From NCBI GenBank assembly GCA_001830425.1, contig MIAA01000037.1:1-41527 (forward strand): DNA of 41,527 nt, in the 5' to 3' direction. The stretch's first letter is position 1; every line of letters starts with the position of its first letter. The translations under genes were made by a program, and so were the position numbers. The DNA comes from Rhodospirillales bacterium RIFCSPLOWO2_02_FULL_58_16. Lineage in GTDB: Bacteria > Pseudomonadota > Alphaproteobacteria > Rhodospirillales > 2-02-FULL-58-16. Shown here in pieces: positions 33,708-40,381 of this stretch. The notes beneath the pieces are model-generated. The model ran no database searches, had not been told where the DNA came from, and worked only from the letters and a program-made list of their open reading frames with translations.

Positions 33708-33968
33708 ATGGCATGGCGCATCGAATATTCCGCTGAAGCATTCGCCACCCTGCGGCGTATCCCCGCCAATCTGGCGCGGACAATCCGGGGAAAGGTTGAA
33801 CGCCTGGCCGCCGACCCCTACGCGCCCAACAACAATGTTCGGGCGCTCAAGGGGCGATCAGGCTATCGGCTTCGGGTCGGGAATTGGCGGGTGCTTTACG
33901 AGCTTCGCGGCGACGCGCTTTTGGTTCATGTGATGGCGGTTGCCCCGCGTGGCGGCGCCTATGATTAA
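33708..33968 (+). CDS. RelE/ParE-superfamily toxin
   Basis: 86 residues from the ATG at 33708 (the ATG at 33702 overlaps the end of the -10 box). The sequence MAWRIEYSAEAFATLRRIPA, then VRALKGRSGYRLRVGNWRVLYEL and LLVHVMAVAPRGGAY is classic RelE, including the basic RLRVGxWRVLY segment. Such toxins cleave mRNA at the ribosome. Toxin precedes antitoxin, as in RelE/XRE pairs. Upstream promoter and operator are visible. The next gene begins 9 bases later. Confidence 0.9.
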   Translation: MAWRIEYSAEAFATLRRIPANLARTIRGKVERLAADPYAPNNNVRALKGRSGYRLRVGNWRVLYELRGDALLVHVMAVAPRGGAYD

Positions 33969-33977
33969 GGATCGGTC

Positions 33978-34355
33978 ATGGTTAAACCGCAAGTAATTAC
34001 CGGCAAGAACGGCAAACCCGCCTATGCGGTCATTCCGTGGGCGCTGTGGGAGCGGGTGCGCCCCTTCGCCGAGGACATGTCGGACGAAGACTTGTTCGAC
34101 GCCGCCGAGGCCCGCCGCTCGGAATCATTCCCGTCCGAGGTGGTCAACGCTGTTTTAAACGGCGCCAATCCGATCAAAACGCTGCGCGGATATCGCGGCC
34201 TGACCCAGGCCGCCCTGGCCCAAGCGGCGGGCATCGGTAAACTGTACCTCTCGCAAATCGAAACCGGTCGCCGGAAAGGTTCGCTAGACACCCTGCGCGC
34301 ATTGGCAAAAACGTTGCGGGTGGAACTGGAGCTGATCGCGCCGCCGGCCAAATAG
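33978..34355 (+). CDS. XRE-family antitoxin with an N-terminal antitoxin domain
   Basis: 125 residues. The N-terminal part (VITGKNGKPAYAVIPWALWE) resembles Phd/RelB-type antitoxin starts. A central acidic linker follows (DMSDEDLFDAAEA). The C-terminal helix-turn-helix is XRE type: YRGLTQAALAQAAGIGKLYL, SQIETGRRKGSLDTLRALAK. It should neutralise the RelE-type toxin and repress the operon at the 33683-33699 palindrome. Ends just before an inverted-repeat element. Confidence 0.9.
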   Translation: MVKPQVITGKNGKPAYAVIPWALWERVRPFAEDMSDEDLFDAAEARRSESFPSEVVNAVLNGANPIKTLRGYRGLTQAALAQAAGIGKLYLSQIETGRRKGSLDTLRALAKTLRVELELIAPPAK

Positions 34356-34359
34356 GCGA

Positions 34360-34459
34360 AATTACGGGGACATCGCTACGCTCACTCACAGCGGTCAATA
34401 TCAGTGACCCCCGGTATAATGTGTCCCCGTAATTGCCCGTAATTGCGTCCCCGTAATTT
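34360..34459. repeat. Short inverted-repeat element with extra end copy
   Basis: Perfect 13-bp inverted ends AATTACGGGGACA (34360-34372) and TGTCCCCGTAATT (34422-34434) bracket 49 bases. Partial and near copies of the right end follow (CCCGTAATT at 34436-34444, GTCCCCGTAATT at 34447-34458). Inside lies the CGGTCAATATCAGTGACC motif shared with 24603-24620. It has no coding capacity. It resembles REP/MITE-type elements built around GGGGACA ends and sits exactly at the junction between the toxin-antitoxin pair and the NTPase gene. Confidence 0.7.
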
Positions 34460-34494
34460 GAGAATAATATCGGCGGCTGGTGCTGTCGGCTGAC

Positions 34495-34520
34495 CCTGCA
34501 AGAAAGCTTCCTCTTGCAGG
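34495..34520. promoter_or_regulatory. Inverted repeat upstream of the NTPase gene
   Basis: Perfect 9-bp inverted repeat CCTGCAAGA/TCTTGCAGG with an 8-base loop, ending 63 bases before the NTPase start. It could be an operator or a leader hairpin. The rest of 34521-34583 has no clear promoter. Confidence 0.4.
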
Positions 34521-34583
34521 CCGCAGTAACATAGGACCATCATGACGTGACCGTGAGCAACAATCCTCGCCGGTAATTAGTAG

Positions 34584-37500
34584 ATGCGCCCAGAATTCAT
34601 ACAGCTCGATAGAAAGTTCGTAAAATACGACCCTGGCCAAGACCAGGAAGGGATAGCCGCACGAAGCTATCTGAGCGACGACTTTCTCAGCCACGACTCG
34701 AAATGGACCTGGGAAAAGCTTCTCGACCATGGCCGGGTAGTTGTTCTCGGAGAGGCGGGAAGCGGGAAAACCTGGGAATTAGAGGCTCAGGTTGATAGAT
34801 TAGCCTCAACGGATAAGTATGCATTCTTCGTGCGTCTTGAAAATCTAGCTGAAAATGAACTGACCAACATCCTATCTGAGGGTAGTCTTGCGCGGTTCAA
34901 TGAATGGAAGAACAGCACGGTTGATGCGTATTTCTTCCTCGACGCCGTCGACGAGAGCCGCCTCAAGAACTTTCACGCATTTGAACGGGCGCTTGGGAGT
35001 TTCGCCCGCTCCTTGGGATATGACGTAGCCCGCGCCCGAACAGTCATTTCGTCACGAGTCACCGAATGGCGTGGCGAAGCCGACAGCACGCTAATAAAGC
35101 AACATCTGCCTGTCAGTCCCAAGAAAACGAAAGCAGCATCTGCCGAACCCGGCACGACGCAGGTAGAGACGGCAGACGCCTCAGCAAATGGCTTTGCCAT
35201 ATATGGCGAGGAGACTTTCGCAAACAAAGATGGCGCCGATAAACCACAGCCTGTTCTGGTCGTACAGATAGCCCCTTTGCAGCAAGACCAAGTTCGCAAA
35301 CTCGCCGCCGCCCGCATCAAGGAGGCGGACGCCTTCGTAGAGGCAATCAAAAATCGCGATATATGGAGTTTCGCACGCCGCCCCCTGGATGTGGAAGACC
35401 TGATAGCCTATTGGGCCGAGCGCATAGGACTGGGGTCACTGTCTGATCTTCAGGAATTCAGCGTTACAAGGAAGCTTAATGAGCCGAACCAGCGCCGAAC
35501 CCAAGACGATCCACTTGACCGGACACGAGCACAGGAAGGCGCCGAAACTCTCGCTGCGGCCGCGATCCTTGCCAAGAAATTATCCTTCGCCCATCCCGAA
35601 TCGAGCATGACCGGCACCGCCGACAATTCCGCCCTTGATCCAAAACATATCCTGCCGACATGGAAAACGGGAGAACTGAAGGCCCTCTTTGCCCGTCCCC
35701 TGTTCGATGGAGCCGCCTTCGAGAAAGTTCGCTTTCATCATCGCAAAACCATCGAATATCTCGCCGCTTGCTGGTTTAGCAGACTCGTAGAGGCCAATCT
35801 TCCACTCGTCGGATTGCATCGCCTGATATTTTTAAACAGCCACGGCCTTCGAGTCATCCCGCCATCGCTGGCCCCGGTCGCGGCTTGGCTGGCCGGATGG
35901 TTTCCGACGATCCGCAAGGTAGTTTTGGAAACCGACCCGGATATTCTGCTCTTGCACGGCGACCCAAGCTTGATCCCCCTGCCCGAACGGATCACGCTTC
36001 TTCAAAGGCTTGTTGACCGGAAGGTGCGGCGTCTGGACAGCTTCGACCCCGCCCAATTCCTCCGGCTTGCCGATCCGGGACTCGCCCCCTACATCGCCGG
36101 CGTTCTCCTGGACCCGGATATCCACGATGAAGCATGTGAACTTATGTTGGATATGGTCCGGCATGGAAGACTGATTGATTGCGCGGAAGCCGTCTTAACG
36201 GTGGCGACAAAAGCAACGACTCATCATAACCCTCGCTACGCTGCCATTTTAACCTTAAAGGAAGTTGGAAGCTCTCAACAACTTCAGACTCTTGCTGATG
36301 CGGCATTGGCCGGTCCGCCGCCGGGCGCCACCGAGGCGGCAATCCTCTGCCGAACGCTCTATCCGTGCGTAATTGACGAAGCCGGATTGGAGATGCTGAT
36401 TCGTCTCGCTCAACCATCAAGCAGCTCTACATTCGGTGGAATCGATTATACGCTTAAGGAGATTATACGAACGATATCAATGGATCGCCTCCCGGCCCTG
36501 ATGGCGTTGCTCGTCCGCCTTTCACGAGAAGAACCCTGGGTTCAAGGCGCTGCCCCACAATGTCTAAGCAAGGTTTCGTACCGGTTTCTTTGGGTCTATG
36601 AGCCGTTGCTGGTCACGGTCCAGCGCATCCTGCACACGGATGGATATATAGGGTTAACGTCGGTGCAGATTGCGGAAGCTATCGAGCGGTTGTCCCGCCT
36701 GCGCCGATACAATTCCAATTATCGCAATAACAAAAAACCACTGCAAGATGACCTTAATGCCCATCCGGAAGTACGGCGCCGATTATACTGGCGGCGCGTC
36801 GAAAAGCTTCCCCAACGCAATGACGATGACCAGATTTTGCATTATATGATCGCCGATTATGACGACCTCTGGTACTTGGCGGAGAGAGATTTCACATGGC
36901 TTCTGAATGATGTGACAACGGCTGCGGCCATAAAAGATCGCATCATTGCCTTGCGCGTTGTCCTCCAAATGTGGCGGCGAACAAGCAATCGATCCCCACG
37001 AATTTTGCGGGATATTCGCCGAGCAGCGCGGCGTGAACGTGAATTGCGCCAAGTTTATCGGCGGGAAAATCCAAATGGCGTCAAGCGTATCTGGCAGTGG
37101 ACGCACGGGAAGATCGACCACCTGAGACGGTTCGGCTTGCCAAACCATTGGCGGCACAAGGCGAGAAATGAATGGACCCGCTTCCGCATCTTTCTCGGCG
37201 CGATCCGATATTACCATGCCCTCCGAACAAAGGGCCACTATGGGTTGCTTCATAACTTGATTCTGGTCGATCAATATACCTTCGAAACCAGTTACGGCAA
37301 ATTCGATATCGACGCGATCAATCGCCGCTATGGCTCTATCATCGGCAAGGCGGCGTGCGAAGGCCTTAAAATATTCTGGAAACAATGGCGGTCGCCGCCA
37401 CGCAGCAGCAATCCCAACGTCATCTATCATGCCTCAATCATCGCCTTGATCGGCTTGGAAACCGCCGTCCGGGACGGCCTGGACATCACTTCCATCTCTC

Positions 37501-38912
37501 CCGATGAGGCGAAAATCGCAGCCGAACACGCCATGTATGAATTAAACGACTTTCCAAGTTGGATGCCAGCCCTGACGAAAGCCCATCCCGAGGTCGTGCG
37601 GCAGGTCTTCCACCCGCAGATCGAGGCAGAGTTTAATTTCCCTGCTGCTGCGGAAGGCCCACATGGGCTTCTGTCCAAACTTAGCTATGAAGAGCCGGAT
37701 GAGGTCCGTCACGTCAGTGCGCCTGACCTTCTCGATTTGCTCAAGCATGGCGACCCGGCCAATCTGATGGTTTTATCCTTTGTGCTGAATATCATGGCGC
37801 GATCCGGTCCTGACTTCCTCTTGGAACTGTCCCTTATGGCGCCGACACGAACAACGGCGGCGGCAAGGGGAAAAGAGGAACATTTCGTTCAATGGTTGGC
37901 GTTGTGGTTAAAATTGGATGCGCTTCCCGCCCTCAATTTTATCGAATCCCACTTGACCGCCTACCCCGCCGATGCCGACGGCTTCGTCGTTGAGCTTGCG
38001 GACAGCCTGTTTGGTGATCGGCATGGAAACGTTTCCATACCGGATCCTGATTATCGTCGTCTACCGACATTAAGGCGTTTAATTCCGATCCTTTGTCGTT
38101 ATATCCGGACGAAGGACGATTTGGTCCATGAGGGTGTGTACTCGCCGGGGGCCAGAGATGATGCTCAGAGATTCCGCGATATGGCCATTAACCGGCTGGT
38201 GAATACCCCAGAGGACCATGTTTACGATGCTATAAAGGAACTGGTTGATGATCCGGCGCTCGCCGGGCATCGTAACTGGTTATTGGCGAAGGCCATAGAA
38301 CGGGCCAAGACAGACGCCGAACCATCCCCTTGGGAGCCGAAGGATATTGCAGCATTCGTTGACCGGTTTGAACGCCCGCCGAAAACTCCGGATGAACTGT
38401 TTGATATCGTAATGGGACGCCTCGACGACATTCGGGAGGGCGCTGAACAAGGCGATTTTTCTTTGAAGGGAATGTTCGCTGAAAACACTGAGGAAGAGTT
38501 ATTCCAGAAGCTTCTGGCGGACCGACTCAATATAGCCAGCCGAGGCGTTTACCAGGTCGCCCGCGAGATCGAAGTGGCAGAGCATAAACGGCCCGACATC
38601 CGCGTTCTACGCACCGGCGCCGGTATCGTCACCATTGAGGTAAAAGTTGCAAACAAATGGAGCTACAACCAGCTTCGCAATGATGCGCTTGAGGGCCAAC
38701 TTGTCAAACAATACATGCGCATCCGCGAGTCCAGACATGGGGTTCTGCTGTTGGTGAATCTAAAGGCAGGAAGGAAATGGAAGCTATCGGGAGAACCCGG
38801 CATTAATTTTGCCGATCTCATCAAGCGCTTGGGAGAAAAATCCGAAAAGCTGGCAAAGTCACGGAGGCGAGAGGAGAAAATCAAAGTGGTTGGGATCGAC
38901 CTCGCTACCTGA
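34584..38912 (+). CDS. STAND/NACHT-like NTPase with C-terminal PD-(D/E)XK nuclease-like domain
   Basis: 1442 residues; an in-frame stop (34581-34583) fixes the ATG as earliest start. NTPase: Walker A GEAGSGKT (56-63), Walker B FFLDAVDES (117-125; NACHT-type acidic cluster), sensor-like TVISSRVTEW (153-162). VRFHHRKTIEYLAA (382-395) matches the FxHRxxxEYLAA helix of NACHT proteins. The long helical middle (about 400-1300) has a very basic patch (812-875). The C-terminal domain has RPDIRV (Asp1338) and VTIEVKVA (Glu1352, Lys1354), then LEGQLVKQYM, a good PD-(D/E)XK pattern. Family knowledge: STAND NTPases sense ligands, oligomerise and fire an effector, often against phage. Effector is at the C-terminus, unlike typical Avs proteins. 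The DNA looks more AT-rich than its neighbours. Function is inferred. Confidence 0.75.
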   Translation: MRPEFIQLDRKFVKYDPGQDQEGIAARSYLSDDFLSHDSKWTWEKLLDHGRVVVLGEAGSGKTWELEAQVDRLASTDKYAFFVRLENLAENELTNILSEGSLARFNEWKNSTVDAYFFLDAVDESRLKNFHAFERALGSFARSLGYDVARARTVISSRVTEWRGEADSTLIKQHLPVSPKKTKAASAEPGTTQVETADASANGFAIYGEETFANKDGADKPQPVLVVQIAPLQQDQVRKLAAARIKEADAFVEAIKNRDIWSFARRPLDVEDLIAYWAERIGLGSLSDLQEFSVTRKLNEPNQRRTQDDPLDRTRAQEGAETLAAAAILAKKLSFAHPESSMTGTADNSALDPKHILPTWKTGELKALFARPLFDGAAFEKVRFHHRKTIEYLAACWFSRLVEANLPLVGLHRLIFLNSHGLRVIPPSLAPVAAWLAGWFPTIRKVVLETDPDILLLHGDPSLIPLPERITLLQRLVDRKVRRLDSFDPAQFLRLADPGLAPYIAGVLLDPDIHDEACELMLDMVRHGRLIDCAEAVLTVATKATTHHNPRYAAILTLKEVGSSQQLQTLADAALAGPPPGATEAAILCRTLYPCVIDEAGLEMLIRLAQPSSSSTFGGIDYTLKEIIRTISMDRLPALMALLVRLSREEPWVQGAAPQCLSKVSYRFLWVYEPLLVTVQRILHTDGYIGLTSVQIAEAIERLSRLRRYNSNYRNNKKPLQDDLNAHPEVRRRLYWRRVEKLPQRNDDDQILHYMIADYDDLWYLAERDFTWLLNDVTTAAAIKDRIIALRVVLQMWRRTSNRSPRILRDIRRAARRERELRQVYRRENPNGVKRIWQWTHGKIDHLRRFGLPNHWRHKARNEWTRFRIFLGAIRYYHALRTKGHYGLLHNLILVDQYTFETSYGKFDIDAINRRYGSIIGKAACEGLKIFWKQWRSPPRSSNPNVIYHASIIALIGLETAVRDGLDITSISPDEAKIAAEHAMYELNDFPSWMPALTKAHPEVVRQVFHPQIEAEFNFPAAAEGPHGLLSKLSYEEPDEVRHVSAPDLLDLLKHGDPANLMVLSFVLNIMARSGPDFLLELSLMAPTRTTAAARGKEEHFVQWLALWLKLDALPALNFIESHLTAYPADADGFVVELADSLFGDRHGNVSIPDPDYRRLPTLRRLIPILCRYIRTKDDLVHEGVYSPGARDDAQRFRDMAINRLVNTPEDHVYDAIKELVDDPALAGHRNWLLAKAIERAKTDAEPSPWEPKDIAAFVDRFERPPKTPDELFDIVMGRLDDIREGAEQGDFSLKGMFAENTEEELFQKLLADRLNIASRGVYQVAREIEVAEHKRPDIRVLRTGAGIVTIEVKVANKWSYNQLRNDALEGQLVKQYMRIRESRHGVLLLVNLKAGRKWKLSGEPGINFADLIKRLGEKSEKLAKSRRREEKIKVVGIDLAT

Positions 38913-38958
38913 TAACGTCAGCAATCTCCCCATTTAACCCCTCCCGGCCTCCCCTTCG

Positions 38959-38982
38959 TAAGGGAAGGAAAATGTTCCCTTA
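38959..38982 (+). terminator. Possible terminator after the NTPase gene
   Basis: Perfect 8-bp inverted repeat TAAGGGAA/TTCCCTTA with an 8-base loop, followed by an AT-rich stretch (TTATTCTCATA). It is weak for a Rho-independent terminator. The adjacent CCCCTTCGTAAGGGAAGG is a second, overlapping hairpin. Confidence 0.35.
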
Positions 38983-39017
38983 TTATTCTCATACCGCAAC
39001 AAAGAAGGATAATAATC

Positions 39018-39045
39018 TTGACAAATCATGATTAACGTATATATT
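39018..39045 (+). promoter_or_regulatory. Promoter of the small gene at 39081
   Basis: -35 TTGACA (39018-39023), 16-base spacer, -10 TATATT (39040-39045). This is one of the best sigma-70 matches in the window. Expected start near 39052, followed by AGGAGG at 39067-39072. Confidence 0.6.
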
Positions 39046-39080
39046 CCTTCTGTTTGCCGAAAATCAGGAGGCCTACGGTC

Positions 39081-39272
39081 ATGATCAAGTTAAATCCCCG
39101 GCAGGAAAAGTTCTGGCGGTCCTTTGTTGTTTACGCCAACGCCGTCGAGATGCAGGCCAGGCCGGCCGGGAAAGTGGAGAAAACGGATACTATCCAATTC
39201 AGCGAAATGACGATAAATGACGATATTTTACGGGCAATTCAGATGCTGTTTCGTTTTGAATCAATGGGTTAA
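39081..39272 (+). CDS. Small protein of unknown function
   Basis: 63 residues from the ATG at 39081, supported by a consensus AGGAGG nine bases upstream and a strong promoter at 39018-39045. The sequence (MIKLNPRQEKFWRSFVVYAN, later IQFSEMTINDDILRAIQMLF) is mixed helical, with no signal peptide or recognisable motif. It stands alone between the NTPase gene and pyrB, both in the same direction, but has its own signals. It might be a partner or regulator of the NTPase or an unrelated orphan; nothing in the sequence decides this. Confidence 0.65.
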   Translation: MIKLNPRQEKFWRSFVVYANAVEMQARPAGKVEKTDTIQFSEMTINDDILRAIQMLFRFESMG

Positions 39273-39285
39273 GGCGGATTTACCA

Positions 39286-39349
39286 TGGTTAATACCGCTA
39301 TAAACGTGATTAAAACGTCATCCGACCGCATACAAACGTGGTTAAAGCG
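39286..39349. promoter_or_regulatory. Three related GTTAA-type repeats before pyrB
   Basis: AAACGTGATTAAAACG (39302-39317) and AAACGTGGTTAAAGCG (39334-39349) match at 14 of 16 bases, 32 bases apart. A looser copy, ATGGTTAATACCG, is at 39286-39298, 21 bases before the first. Spacing of two and three helical turns fits a protein-binding array. A small hairpin (39352-39369, AGGCGG/CCGCCT) follows. Confidence 0.4.
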
Positions 39350-39368
39350 CGAGGCGGCTTACTCCGCC

Positions 39369-39398
39369 TTGCGTTGCCGGCGCATCGTGGCGTATAGT
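39369..39398 (+). promoter_or_regulatory. Likely promoter of pyrB
   Basis: TTGCGT (39369-39374), 18-base spacer, TATAGT (39393-39398). Transcription would begin about two bases before the pyrB ATG (39407), and no Shine-Dalgarno sequence is present. The mRNA may therefore be leaderless. Confidence 0.4.
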
Positions 39399-39406
39399 GC
39401 CGACTT

Positions 39407-40381
39407 ATGAAAAAGGACGCCTCGGGCAATACTCAATTTGCGCACCGCCATCTTCTCGGCATCGAGGGCCTTTCCCCGGACGAAATTACGTTGTTGCTGG
39501 ACCGTTCGGAACAGTACGTCGGGCAGAACCGCCGGGCCGACAAAAAGAAAACCCTGCTGCGCGGGCGCACCATCATCAATTTGTTCTTCGAGGCCTCGAC
39601 CCGCACCCTGACCTCGTTCGAGCTGGCGGGGAAGCGTCTCGGCGGCGACGTCATCAACATGTCGGTGGCGTCCAGCTCCATCAAGAAGGGCGAGACCCTG
39701 ATCGACACGGCGATGACGTTGAACGCCATGCATCCCGACGTGCTGGTGGTGCGCCATTCCGAATCCGGCGCCGTCCAGTTGCTGTCCGAAAAGGTCAACT
39801 GCGCGGTCATCAACGGCGGCGACGGCAGTCACGCCCATCCCACCCAGGCGCTGCTTGACGCCCTCACCATCCGCCGCCGCAAGGGACGCCTTTGCGGGCT
39901 GTTGGTGGCTATCTGCGGAGATATCGCCCATTCGCGGGTGGCCCGCTCCAATATCCATCTTCTCAACATCATGGGGGCCAGGGTGCGCCTGATCGCGCCC
40001 AAAACCCTGATCCCGCCGTCGATCAGGATGCTCGGCGTCGAGGTTTTCCACGACATGAACGAGGGACTCAAGGACTGTGACATCGTCATGATGCTGCGCT
40101 TGCAGACCGAGCGCATGCACGCCAACTATTTCCCCTCCATCCGCGAGTACTTCCACTTCTTCGGACTCGATTATGAAAAACTCTCAAACGCCAAGCCGGA
40201 CGCGCTGGTCATGCATCCCGGCCCGATGAACCGGGGCGTCGAGATCGACTCGCTGGTCGCCGACGACATCGGTCGCAGCGCCATCCGCGAGCAGGTGGAG
40301 ATGGGAGTGGCGGTGCGCATGGCCTGCCTCGAACTGCTCACCGACAACCTGCCCGGAACCGGGACCGAGGGAGGAGCGTAA
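39407..40381 (+). CDS. pyrB: Aspartate carbamoyltransferase catalytic chain
   Basis: 324 residues. The carbamoyl-phosphate motif FFEASTRT is followed by [13 protein letters not shown] (the Lys loop), [12 protein letters not shown], and the aspartate-domain end [13 protein letters not shown]. It catalyses carbamoyl phosphate + aspartate to carbamoyl aspartate, the committed step of pyrimidine synthesis, in the cytoplasm. The stop overlaps the next start (TAATG), so production is tied to the dihydroorotase-like protein. That pairing fits the class of ATCase that forms a complex with an inactive dihydroorotase homologue rather than with PyrI. Confidence 0.96.
   Translation: MKKDASGNTQFAHRHLLGIEGLSPDEITLLLDRSEQYVGQNRRADKKKTLLRGRTIINLFFEASTRTLTSFELAGKRLGGDVINMSVASSSIKKGETLIDTAMTLNAMHPDVLVVRHSESGAVQLLSEKVNCAVINGGDGSHAHPTQALLDALTIRRRKGRLCGLLVAICGDIAHSRVARSNIHLLNIMGARVRLIAPKTLIPPSIRMLGVEVFHDMNEGLKDCDIVMMLRLQTERMHANYFPSIREYFHFFGLDYEKLSNAKPDALVMHPGPMNRGVEIDSLVADDIGRSAIREQVEMGVAVRMACLELLTDNLPGTGTEGGA

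Noticed and set aside
34360-34459. CRISPR repeat or integrase att site
   Set aside because: Repeats are inverted or irregular, no spacers of constant length occur, and no integrase or tRNA gene is nearby.
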